In this document: in pieces, positions 1 through 18,422 of the stretch
How the letters are laid out: every line of letters begins with the position of its first letter
Position numbering within the stretch: position 1 is the first letter of the stretch
NCBI GenBank assembly: GCA_025642075.2
Contig: JAODUO010000180.1
Coordinates: forward strand, 671,001 to 735,000
DNA from: Ridgeia piscesae
Taxonomy: Eukaryota; Annelida; Polychaeta; Sabellida; Siboglinidae
Reading direction: 5' to 3'
Length of the DNA: 64,000 nt
Made by a program: the position numbers and the translations under genes
Notes under the pieces: model-generated
Databases searched by the model: none
Seen by the model: only the letters and a program-made list of their open reading frames with translations
Told to the model about the DNA's origin: nothing

Positions 1-162
1 AACGACCATAGGTGTTATATTGTAACAGATGTTCTTTAATTTTAAATCTGAATTTTCACAGACTACCAAAAGCATATTATACAATTCATATACCACTCCA
101 CCAAATAATTTACACTGTTGTACATTGTGTTGCCCATGTGCATCGCACAGATATGCAATCAA

Positions 163-2370
163 CTATGACGTCGGGTTACAGCAACCCTGATTATAGCAGG
201 CGCAGAATATTGTGCATTTCATGTTTGCAGAGTTGCAACTACAAGCACGTGAACTGCATGGAGTAGTACTGTGGCATCGACATTGTATTAGACGTAGCGC
301 CATCTCTGGGACTACTTCGACTTCTTCAGGGAGGGTGACTGGTTGAAGGGACTTGTTTTGGTCATCCTTTACCCAACCATATTCAGTTGAGTCCAACTCG
401 GGTGAATTCTGCGCTTCCTCCGCAACAACAGTGATTTTGTTTTCTGCATTTTCCGCGGCACCACTCAAGACCTATTGGACAATGACGTTATCTGCTTCTT
501 CGTGTGAAGTTGCCAGATCTGCCCGTGAGATGACAACTCCATCTTCACTGATTTCGATTGGCACCGGTTCTGCTCCTGTTACCACTAACTTGTGACGTCG
601 TGTGTTGTCCTCGTGAAACTTCTTATCCTGGACTAGATCATCAACTTTCAGTTGCATCAGTTCTTTCTTGTGTTTGGAAGAGGCTAGTAGAATCTTCTGC
701 GCTGGAAGTTTACTGTTGCCTTGCAAATGATGAACCCTACTGACACCAGTTACCCTAGATCCTCTGGTAACACTCTTTGTGTTGTAATCATAGTATCTGT
801 CAAATATCAGATACACGTCCTCGACCCGTAACATATTTCCTATGGCATATTTGAAGTTCGCTATATAGTCCTTGACAGACCCATCAGCAGGCCAAGGAAC
901 TACCCATAGTATTGCTGAGCTATCGAGCACACTAACATTTGCACCACCAGCAATTCTACCAGACACCTCAACTTGGAGAATTTTCTTCAAGGTAGATTTC
1001 GATTTCGCAATCCTCATATCTCCAGTATCATCAAACATGGACGTTGGAACTGGCGCAAGTTCATGCCCATGCACATCCTTAATGTCAGTGTCCCGCCCAC
1101 TAGCCTGTAGACCAATCACCCTTGAGTAAATCAAATTGATATCAAATACTTTCACAGCTCCGACCTTCACATGCTTCCTTGCATGATCCAAAGTAACAAC
1201 CTTCTTCGTGATGGTTTCATAAAGTCCCTTCGGTAACCGACTTTCGAAAACTTTCATTTATTCAGTCCCGATTGTGACAGCATTATGGACATTGACTTCA
1301 GTTGAACCAATCTGGCCGCTAACTGCATTGACTACACCACTGGGGTGTGCCGCATAATCTAAAGGATTAATGCAAGTGTCGAGTTTTTGTCTGATTCCAT
1401 CTCGGTCTCTCTTGTATTCAGCGATCCTGGCTTTTGCCTTTTCTTTATGTGTTGTCACCACCTTGCTTTGAGTGTCCTCATCCGTCATGTCATCCAGATC
1501 AGAGTCCAACCTGCTGCATGCATGCAGACTAAGGGCCCATACCTTCAGCGTTTCTGGCGTAAGCGTGATGCCAACTATCCACCCAGGAGCATACCCATAC
1601 CGCATGAAGGTCGTCTAAATCATCATATCGCTCCAGATGCCATTCCATAAGCCAGCGGAATGGTGCATGACATGCTCACCCTTCATGAAGTATGACCACA
1701 TCTCTTGTGGTAGCCGTTCCATCTCACGAACGTAGCACAACCCATATCTCGCATAGATCACATGCCCCGCAGCAAAGAAGTATGGTAGCATTTGCGTGTA
1801 GGTTGCCAGATGAAGTGGCCAGTCACCTTCGCGCACAGCCCATACGAACATCATGGAGAGCAGGACAAGTTTTATCAAGACATCGACCCAAAGTTTGGTA
1901 GTTTGACTCTTGCTGGCATCGGTTTCGAGAATTTGCATGAGGTCACCACTGCAATGTAGTGGTTTATCCTGAACGATTCCGCGAAGTGCCTCTTCAGCTA
2001 CCATTCGTAATGCTCTGACGTTCTGGGGAAACCTTTTTCCAGTGAACATTTTCGACACACCGCTAAACACAGAAGACATTATATCTGACAGACCGGTATC
2101 CGCCATCAGTGTTCCGATAGATCCAATGAAGTTCATTAGAGAGTGCATCCCTCCCAACTGTAGAATAACATTAGAGAACCTTTCTGGATAAGTCCACTGA
2201 ACTTCTACAGCGACCATGTACACCTGCAGATCACAAGTAAAAACCACGAACTGATACCGATAGATGTGTCTCCAAAATGCCCAGTGATAGACACCTTCAC
2301 GACTAATTTGGAGTAAATAGTGAAGGAGATATGCCAGTTTTAGTGTTACGGCGGCCACCTTGGCAGCCAT
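163..2370 (-). pseudogene. Broken intronless CXC-motif protein gene (dispersed marine-invertebrate family)
   Basis: One minus-strand reading frame runs from 2370 to 163 without any frameshift but is cut by three in-frame stops: TAG at 1613-1615, TAA at 1258-1260 and TAG at 472-474. The four pieces (about 251, 117, 262 and 102 residues) read as successive parts of one protein of about 735 residues. The N-terminal part carries GGMHSLMNFIGSIGTLM; the middle carries ELAPVPTSMFDDTGDMRIA and YLIFDRYYDYNTKSVTR; the C-terminal end is a cysteine cluster (CRCHSTTPCSSRACSC, then CTIFCACYNQGCC) resembling a tesmin/TSO1-like CXC motif. From family memory, such proteins are uncharacterised, present in many copies in marine invertebrates, and carry an extra block containing an acidic DTDVFVLL-like motif between the EEADNVIVQ segment and the cysteine-rich tail. 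That block is missing here, so an internal deletion is also likely. Function unknown. The lack of introns suits a retrocopy or mobile unit. The frame closes at 2386-2388, so the true N-terminus may also be lost. Confidence 0.7.
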
Positions 2371-2590
2371 CTGGGAAATACGATATTAACATAATACTTA
2401 GTTCTAATGGATAGCTTGACCCTAAAACCTAGGTATAGAGACAAAAATCATCTTCCTATGATGAACAAGTAGGGAGTTATGGTCATATAATTATATGTAA
2501 TGGCGGCCATCTTGGACGCCATCTTGAATTTCTCAAATTGCTCAAGGGTGACAACATGTCATCAAGCAGTTTCTGAAAATAGAGACCCTT
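2340..2590. repeat. Diverged tandem pair, about 145-150 bp, upstream of the CXC pseudogene
   Basis: GGCGGCCACCTTGG with GCCATCTGG near 2350 recurs as GGCGGCCATCTTGG with GCCATCTTG near 2501. Both are followed by a CTTGACC/AAGGGTGAC-like stretch and then TATAGAGAC (about 2434) or AATAGAGACC (about 2578). Spacing is roughly 145-150 bp. The first unit overlaps the apparent start codon of the pseudogene, so the apparent N-terminus MAAKVAAV may be repeat-derived rather than ancestral protein. Confidence 0.45.
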
Positions 2591-2599
2591 GGCTACCAA

Positions 2600-3640
2600 A
2601 ATCAACAGTAAAAAAAACTTAATACAACAATGCAAGGTTAAGGGGGGGAAATGACAATTGGCTCCCAGACTATAAATGGAGGAACCTCGTCGTCCTATGA
2701 TGCAGTGAAAGTCTAATAATGATCAGATCAACATACATCAGACCGTTACATTGAATCTTAGATTCTTCAGAAGGCCTGATGTTCTAGCAAGTCCAGGTGT
2801 CTGCTGTAAACGTGCATGTTCATAGATGATCACGTGAACAGTTTGGAAACAAACACGGTAATGTTGTTGAGTCGGGATGAATGGATATTATCCAGTCAGA
2901 TGGCAGTTGCATAAAATGGTTCCAGGGGAAAATGCTTAATCAGACGTTTTTGACATGGTAGTTTTACAAACACCTCATTTATGATATGGTTACATTATGT
3001 GAGCATGTAACATGTATGTCAACTCAATGTCAACCTCTAGATTTACACATATACCGCCGATCTGTTGTAAGATACAACAGGAACAAGTCATAAGTTGCCT
3101 AAGCCTAGATATCTTCGCAAATACATCCCTATGACGTATTGTATTCCGTTGGAACGAAAACCCTATGTCCTAGCTTTCAGTCGGTTCTGTCCGACCCTTG
3201 TCCATGTAGCCTCCCTTCGAAGCGTCCAGCGTCACCTGCTAATCACAAGAAACAATTTCACAGTGAGGTAAACTGTTCGTGAACATGTACAGCGACCTCG
3301 CACAGGAGCTCTTGATTTACAATTGTATTAATTAGGACTGACCGCTTAGGCACATGTTTACCGTTAAGCGAAAAGTGTGATGTCCAGTCAATGTCAATGT
3401 CAATACACAGTAATGATTTATGGGATTGATTTACTGGGTGAGAACGGTTGTTGTGTAGCATGGAGTACACCAGAGGATAATTAGCAACGATTGTTATTTA
3501 TAATAATTATTTTTATTTCGGCAAATTCCCACCATTTAGAAGTACATGTGACTACGTGAATCCGAGTCAGAAAGTGAATTTGAGTGCAGCTAGTCTAAAT
3601 CCTAAAAATAATTAAAGAAAATAAAAATAACTATACATAC

Positions 3641-3727
<87 letters not shown>

Positions 3728-4300
3728 CAGATACATTAGCAAGTGAAATGGATTCGCTCTTGTGTATAATATCATAAAGAAAAGGTAACCAGATAACAGA
3801 TACATTGCAGTCTTCCATAAATTATTTGACGCTTACCCGAACACAGCTAAACCACTGCGTGAGTGTGCGTAATCACTTCATCCTAAACGTCTGTACCTAT
3901 ACCTGAATAACAATATACATTCTATTATATTTATATGTTTCTACAACCAACTGTGCAAGAAACATAATGTTTATACTAGAGCATATATACTAGATTAACA
4001 TTACAAGATAAAGCTTTAACTAACTCATCTAGCTATATAAGTAATGTTACAGTGTAGTTACAATCACATAACTATAATAAAGACCGAATATCCCGAATTT
4101 ACTGTCAAGGCTAGCGAAGACATGGGATGTTATTGCCCTCCTCCCTCCTATGCCCACACACCTATATTGGGGTCATAGGTCACATGTAATGGCACCCCAG
4201 TTATATCTAACCACGTTCATGCAAAACGTGGGCGGTACACCACACACCCTTGTCACCGGTCCTCTTGGGCATCGTTTGTGTATATCTGGGATGAACATCT
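2600..4300. other. Gene-poor intergenic DNA
   Basis: No exon-like open stretch with splice sites was found on either strand. The short open frames at 3258-3470 and 3602-3818 are non-coding or microsatellite-driven. The only structure noted is the AT tract at 3641-3724. Confidence 0.5.
3641..3724. repeat. (TA)n microsatellite
   Basis: About 84 bp of almost pure TA dinucleotide with one phase slip near 3650. Confidence 0.95.
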
Positions 4301-4309
4301 GATCGTATT

Positions 4310-5620
4310 TTTGTCCGGTGCTATCGACGCGCCGCCTACCTTGGCTGCGGCGAGAGGACAGCGAAGTCCAAGGGGGTCAACTGGCAGGCAGCGATCCAGA
4401 TGCTAGGCAGTCTGGACATGTGAACGATGAGTGGGGATTAGAGGGGTTGAGACAGTGGAGGCAGTGGCAAGATCATTGTTTTGAAATATTGTGTTTTCAG
4501 GATGACCTAGCGAACGCGGACGGTGATGGGTGGATACAAGCTATTGCAGGCAGGAGGAGATGGAAGAAGTAATGGGGTGGCATATTTGTATCAGGCGAGA
4601 TCGTTGGTCTGAGTCGAGAGATGAAAGAGGTGCATAACAGCGATGACATGGCTTATGTTAAGTAATAAACATTTGACGTGTGTTGTGTCTGCAGGCCATA
4701 GACGGTAAGGGAAGACAGAGAGAAAGTGGAATGTTGGATGTTGTATAAAGGATGGCGATATCGTAAAAATGGAAGTGGTATTGTGGCAGAATGCAACGTT
4801 GGCGTTGCGGACCTAGGTGAAGAGGAGAATGTATGCTGATATGGGTGGCCACGAGGAATAGAGGGTCGAGCTCTGGTGGGGCTAGTGGAAAGAAATTGTT
4901 TCAAAGCGAGAGCATTTGTGTTCCGTGAGAGAGATAGAAACAGAGCCGCATAATAGCATACAGAAGCAGGGAAAATAAAACGAAGTAAATCTGATACCAG
5001 TCCGGAAGATTAAGGACTGTAAACACAGTGGTGTGCGTTATGCGTCGGCAGAAGAAAAATAAACGAAGACAGTGGATCGCATGGCCATTCTATTAAATGG
5101 TGTGCTGAAAATATGACGTCGCATTTGAATCAAAGGAGCTGATGAAGAATCGGGTAAAAGGTTGGTGGTTTAGAAAAAGAATTAACAAAGTTTGAAAAGG
5201 GGTTGCGTGACTTGCAAAGGAGCTGTGTGGAAGAACGTCAGTGAAAGGACGGAACGGAACGCCATATAAAAGAAGTTGCAAAGAAAGAAGCCTGCAAATA
5301 CAAAGTGGCAGGAATTCAACAGAATGCAAAGACAATGTTCACATGTGGACAGTAGAGCTGTGACGAGGAGAGGTGTGGAAGCAGACGTATATAGGTGGCT
5401 AGATCCGGATGGTGCCAAGAAGGTGATATACAAAAGGCATAAGTGGTGAAGATTGTAAGTACGTCAAGGGTACGGTTGTGATCTTAGATAGAAATGGCAA
5501 TACAGTGACAGAATAAGAGGCATTAACAAAAGTCTGGGACAGTTACAGAAGGAGGTAGACAATTAACCGTGCTTCTGTGAAAACAACCCGGTGACCACTG
5601 AAAACCTACAGCAGTATTGC
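4310..5620 (+). mobile_element. Possible heavily decayed non-LTR retrotransposon fragment
   Basis: Broken plus-strand frames give short stretches resembling the linker between endonuclease and reverse transcriptase in LINEs. Around 5397-5560 these are DPDGAKKVIYKRHKW, then KYVKGTVVILDRNGNTVTE, then ALTKVWDSYRRR. This matches the usual order of a basic region, a 'V.KD..G.V.T' motif and an 'RW..YF'-like motif. Many stops and frameshifts are present and no reverse transcriptase core was found, so the family cannot be named. The open frame at 4318-4572 may belong to the same remnant. Confidence 0.35.
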
Positions 5621-5624
5621 CCAT

Positions 5625-6275
5625 TACACAGGATGTTCACAGGCGACATGCGTGGCCAGATGATATCCCAGAACGCCTAGACGTATGGGTGTTTTGAGGT
5701 AATTACTGAGGAGGACTGCATCATTCGCGTGGACGTCACGCGTTTCCGTCGGAAAAGTGAACGACGATTAAGAAGAAGCTTCGGATAGCTCGAGAAGACA
5801 ATATATGTCTACCGGTGTTGTTAGCCTCTGACTTGCAAGGACACATAACAATTAGTTCTAAATAACTAATTCATGTGTGGACCGAAGAATTACAATGTAA
5901 TTACCGACAACCAGGTTAGCTCACCTCATGTTTGCGGGAACTTGAAACTACGTTGTTAATGCAAACGTTGGTAACACAAGCCGCCTATTAAACACGTTGG
6001 ATTATAACACCGTACATCTAGGTGTGTCGCCGCGACTCGACCCTGACTGTAAGGTTTCATGTACAGCCGTACGTCAACAAAGCATAACAAAAGATCATTA
6101 AACCGTATAAGCTCAATTTCCTCCTTTTACGGTAGACCACAACTACCGTGTCCTACGCAGTAAGTGTTTGGCGAAACATATTGAAACAACTGTTCGTAAA
6201 TCTAAATGTATCACGCACCAATACGAGTGGCTATAGCACCGTCACAAGAACCTTATCGTATTGTGCATTTGTGTT

Positions 6276-6276
<1 letters not shown>
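5625..6276. other. Intergenic DNA, nothing recognised
   Basis: No open frame longer than chance and no splice-bounded exon was seen. The motif ACAATTAGTTCT.AATAACTAA occurs at about 5847 and again near 6360, which suggests a small dispersed or locally duplicated sequence on both sides of the AT tract. Confidence 0.4.

Positions 6277-6344
<68 letters not shown>
6277..6344. repeat. (TA)n microsatellite
   Basis: About 68 bp of pure TA dinucleotide. Confidence 0.95.
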
Positions 6345-6347
<3 letters not shown>

Positions 6348-6557
6348 CGTATAACACATGACAATTAGTTCTGAATAACTAACTTATGAAAACCTAAATT
6401 CATATTTGTGTCATGCGCATCATAGGAACAAAATAACTATAGGCGCCATTAAACGTATGCATTTTCACAATGTTTTTATTTTGCATTTTCTGCATAGCAC
6501 GTAATATAATTTATTCGAGAAAAAACACGCAAGGATTGTAAAGCTGTTTATCCGACC

Positions 6558-6900
<343 letters not shown>

Positions 6901-7324
6901 CGTGTGTCCCTGTCTTCTTGCCTGTCTATCTTTCTCATGCGTGCATTCGCGTACAACACTGATACTTTCTTTACGTCGCAGAACGTCCAAGTCCACCTTT
7001 TAAAGGACGCAGACGAGTTCGTTGCTACCATGCCTGCTGGAGGAAGTATCTGACTGCAACATGATCACTCATAAGGACACTGTTTATATAGTTTGTTGAC
7101 TAGCTGTACGTTTGGCAATAATGTGATTCGGACAGCGTTTACACCGTAAGGTCAATAGCTGTACTTCCGGTTGAAATCTTATTAGTTTCGGATACTGTTT
7201 ACATCATTTCATCAATAGTATTTTTGGTAACATGGTATACCCACTCAGAAACCCCTTTCGGGTGTAAAATGACATGCACCAGTCATATCTACTATGTTGA
7301 GCCACGGTTCACGCTGCACATCCG

Positions 7325-13670
<6,346 letters not shown>

Positions 13671-14276
13671 GTTTAATCATACCCGGGTATCACAATGCCA
13701 TTGACATCACTATTGTAATCGGCCAGAACACGATCAGTCACACGAGATGCGTCAGACGCTGACCTCACGTCACCAAATTATAGTCTCGTCAGGCTAGCGC
13801 TTGTTGTATCGTGGGCCGGAGGTGTACATGACGGTCTTGACTAGTTGAGTTGAGTTGAGACTTGACAGATCTGCGAGATGACGACGTATTTTCGATTTCG
13901 TTCCACATATCATGATCTAGATAACATTTGGAAAGTTGTACGGTAAACTAAAACTTAGACACGACTAGGTTTCTCAGAACATAAAAAAATGCAGTTTTCC
14001 GACAAGATGCACCATTCCAATATTGCTATAAAGGAAATCATGATACATATTCGTGTGTTTCTTACGGCATCCAAAATAGTCGCTCGTAAACAAACAAAGC
14101 ATACTGCCACCTGTCGGATAGTTCTTGAATGACAACGTCCACACTATTTCCGGCAGGGAGCGTGGTAATCGCACGGACTTTTCTGTTGTAATAGTTTTAT
14201 GTTGCTCTGTTTTATGCTTAAGAATAAATTTAAAACACATAACTCCATACGTTATACATTATAAAAATTACATGAC

Positions 14277-14342
<66 letters not shown>

Positions 14343-14829
14343 CAAATTGTCACACGTATTTCAATTCATTTTCGCGTGTGGTATTATATTATAATATTTA
14401 TGTAAATTCAATCAGTGAACAAATATTCATTTTATTAATAAAAGACTCTACAAACGTTACAAATGCATTTTTTATTAACTGACTGAAATGTGCGTACAGT
14501 GGCTCTAATCTTTATTATGAGGTAAAGTAAAAATAATGAATTATTATTTATCTCCTTAAATACTCTTTTTTTGCAGTTGTTTGTCTCTGTGCAATATGTC
14601 TACCTACTGGCTATGATACACGTATGTTGATAATCTGTTCACACCGATTATATAATCCTCAAATGTAAAGACACTTTTCAGTATGAAGAAGACGTAGAAA
14701 TAATTTACGCATGTCATTGTAGATGGGATGCCCAAGAGCAATGTGTAAGGGGTGCTTCTGCCACCGGTGTGACCTACGAAGTGGCGACTCTTGGCGGACG
14801 AAAGTCCTCGCTAGCGTGAATTAATAACA
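13671..14829. promoter_or_regulatory. Head-to-head intergenic region, OTU gene / SAMM50
   Basis: The start codons inferred for the minus-strand OTU gene (13670) and plus-strand SAMM50 (14830) are about 1.16 kb apart and point away from each other. The region should hold both promoters and 5' UTRs. No clear TATA box was placed. It contains an AT microsatellite at about 14276-14338. The role is inferred from layout only. Confidence 0.45.
14276..14338. repeat. (TA)n microsatellite
   Basis: About 63 bp of pure TA dinucleotide between the OTU and SAMM50 starts. Confidence 0.95.
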
Positions 14830-17800
14830 ATGGGCACTGTTCATGCAAAGGTACTCGCCAATTTTGAAAATGCACGTAAATGCACTTTTATGGCTATAAA
14901 CTGTAATTCTACAATCACCGACAATGTATTTGAAAGCCGTCTGTGAGCGATATTGTGGGATACTTGCGCCTCTCGTATAAACAATGTTTGGTCACTGATC
15001 CTGCAATACAACTAAACTAAAACGAGAACTGGAGCAGTGCACAATGCTGACAGAATGTATGAAAACTATATACGGTAGACGTAAAACCAGGTACTTGTGC
15101 CAGATGTGTTGAGTCTGGAGGGTAGGTAAAGGTAAATTCAAGGAATCTGGACATCTAGAAAGCTCGATTTTGTCATGGCATTACAACTTACTATGAGTAT
15201 GATACTACTGTTACATGTTCATGGTTAATTTTACTCTGAACATCATTAAAACTACTGAATGTGTCACCACCATTAATCCAAAATAAAACATCTAAATAAG
15301 GCAGGCACGTTTACTGCCGGGATCTTTAATGCCAATAGTAATAATGGTGTGCACATGGTTCTGATGCTCAGCTACATCGTATAAGTTATAGTACCATACC
15401 CAGTGATTACAAAGTTATAATTTTAAGATGTCTCAATCAATTAGTCTGTCTGTTTGAGAAGAATAACGGCAAGCTGACCTTTCTAAGCAGCCACTGAAAG
15501 TTGTCATTCTCAGTGATTCTTTTGCATCCCAAATTGAGACAACCGACATTAACGTGATCTCCAAGTCATAAGGATCGATACACAGTGCCTAATGTTGAGT
15601 GTCATGTTGCCAAATATATCATGCTTAATATTGATTATCCTATCTGGGTATGCAAACCGGGACACAGGCGTGGCAAGCAGATACAAGGCAGGATAACATT
15701 TTTGCCACACTTTTTATCACACTGTTTTGGTGGACATATGGATGTTAACTCATATGTATACAAGTCAGTTGAGATGTGCTTTATGACCTGAAATAAACTA
15801 GAAACATACAGGTGACATCCATTTTAAAAGCAAAACTGACATCTATATTTTTGAAGACCTTGTCTGGTCCTTCCATTTTTTACATGCCCACTGCACATCC
15901 GTTGATAGCTTTACCCGTACAAATGATGGGTAGTCTGGTGATGATTGCTGCTTTTGGTTTGTTGCTCCATGGATGTGTGCCAGGGCGAGTTCAACTGTTG
16001 TCATGAATGCAAGGGTAATACTTCTCACTTGCTAATGTCATGTTTCAGGCACTGAGCAGTGATATTGGTGATTCATTGAAGCGGCAACCTTTGCCTAGTA
16101 ATGAAAAAGACATTGTTCTTTCTTTAGTTCCGGTAAGCATGACACATATTTGTTGTTTGTTAGTGTCAGTGCATGCATACACTGAACAATATATATAGTG
16201 AGAATATTAATACTAATGACCAATTGCAATGAATATTCTATTATAATGCAGGGAGTACATCCTAGCACTGGTCAAAAACACCTGCAGTTATATACTATTA
16301 AATATAGTTTTTATGAATCTTTTTGACTTTTGAGGGATACAGTACACTTTTTTATTCATCCTCTTTCTACTTTGTCTTAATTTGTATGTTTTCGTTCGTC
16401 AAGAGATGTCGTTTGATGCTCAGAAAGCTGGTACTGTTGATTACAGGTAAAGGTAGAACATGTACACGTGGATGGCGTCACTCGCACTCAGAATGACATC
16501 CTCAAGACTCACATCAAAGACATCTTTACTGCTGATAACTTTGAGGATGTAAGTCTTGCAATAGATAGCTTGTTATTAGGGAGCTAACATTAAAGGGCAA
16601 AACAGGCAATGCTTTGGTGATATTGGAGTAATAGAATTGATAAAAAGTAACAATTTCCAACCACAATTATATTTTTAATGTCAGCAGTTTACCAGAAAAA
16701 TAGATTTAGAACACATAGCCATTGAAAGTCTATGGACTATGCCATTTTATCAACAGAATGACGTAGCGTAGTCGCCTTGATTGGCATGAACTGTGCATAC
16801 TATCTTTTACTTTCTGACCTTAGCATGAAAACGACCACCAACAGCCGCCAAACTTCTCAACATATCTTATATACATACAATACAATTTAATACTGTTATT
16901 TGTTATTTAGTAAGTAGTAACAAATGTTTCCAGACCTCAAATACTCACAGTTGTCCACGTTATTAAATACTTGTAAGTGATACTAATATTTACTGTATGT
17001 TAAATGTATGTAAATATCTTTTATTGCCAACTTGACATTGGTTTAACTGGATATATTTGGATAGGATTGTATGCGTATGTGTGCATGCATACCTACTGGT
17101 ATGGTTCTGGACAGATACAACTTTGATCCTGTATAATGGCCTTTACTTTGTCAGTCACAGTTGAATGCTAATGAATCTTCTATTGGTGTTCCACAGATGG
17201 TCAAGAAGGCCCATGTTGCCAGGAACAAACTCGATAAGCTGGGCTTGTTCAAAAGTATTGAGATATTCATTGACACGAGTAAAGGTATCAGCCCTTAATT
17301 GCATTTTTTTGCCTTGTCAATTCCCTGCCTCTCCCATGTCTACTCCCTGTTGCCTCTCCATTGCGTAATACCTGCCTCCATTGTATATTACCTGCCTCTC
17401 CCTTGTGTATTACCTCTTCTCCCTTGTGTATTCCTGCTTCTCCCTTGCATAGTTTCCCCTCTCTCTTGTGTATTCCCTGCCTCTCTTTTGTGTATTCCCT
17501 CCCTCTCCTTTGTGCATTCCCTGCCTCTGCCTTGTGTATTCCCTGCCTCTCTCTTGTGTATTTCCTGCCTCTCTCTTGTGTATTCCCTGCCTCTGCCTTG
17601 TGTATTCCCTGCCCCTCTCTTGTGTATTCCCTGTCTCTCCCTTGTGCATTCCCTGCCTCTGCCTTGTGTATTCACTGCCTCTCTCTTGTGTATTTCCTGC
17701 CTCTCTCTTGTGTATTTCCTGCCTCTCCCTTGTGTATTCCCTGTCTCTCCCTTGTGTATTCCCTGTCTCTCTCTTGTGTATTCCCTGCCTCTCCCTTGTG

Positions 17801-18387
17801 TATTCCACTGCCTCTCTCTTGTGTATTCCCTGCCCCTCTCTTGTGTATTTCCTGCCTCTCCCTTGTTTATTCCCTGTCTCTCTCTTGTGTATTCCCTGTC
17901 TCTCCCTTGTGTATTCCCTGTCTCTCTCTTGTGTATTTCCTGCCTCTCCCTTGTCTATTCCCTGTCTCTCTCTCTTGTGTATTCCCTGTCTCTCTCTTGT
18001 GTATTCCCTGTCTCTCTCTTGTGTATTCCCTGTCTCTCTCTTGTGTATTCCCTGTCTCTCTCTTGTGTATTCCCTGCCTCTCTTGTGTATTCCCTGCCTC
18101 TCTCTTGTCTATTCCCTGTCTCTCTCTTGTGTATTCCCTGTCTCTCTCTTGTGTATTCCCTGCCTCTCACTTGTGTATTCCCTGCCTCTCTCTTGTGTAT
18201 TCCCTGCCCCTCTCTTGTGTATTCCCTGCCTCTCTCCTCTCTCTCTCTCCTTCTCTCTCTTGTGTATTCCCTGCCTCTCTCTTGTGTATTCCCTGCCTCT
18301 CTGTTGTGTATTCCCTGCCCTCTCTCTCTCTCTTCGTCCCTGCCTCTCCTGTATTCTCTCTCTTGTGTATTCTCTCTCTTCTTGTAT

Positions 18388-18422
<35 letters not shown>

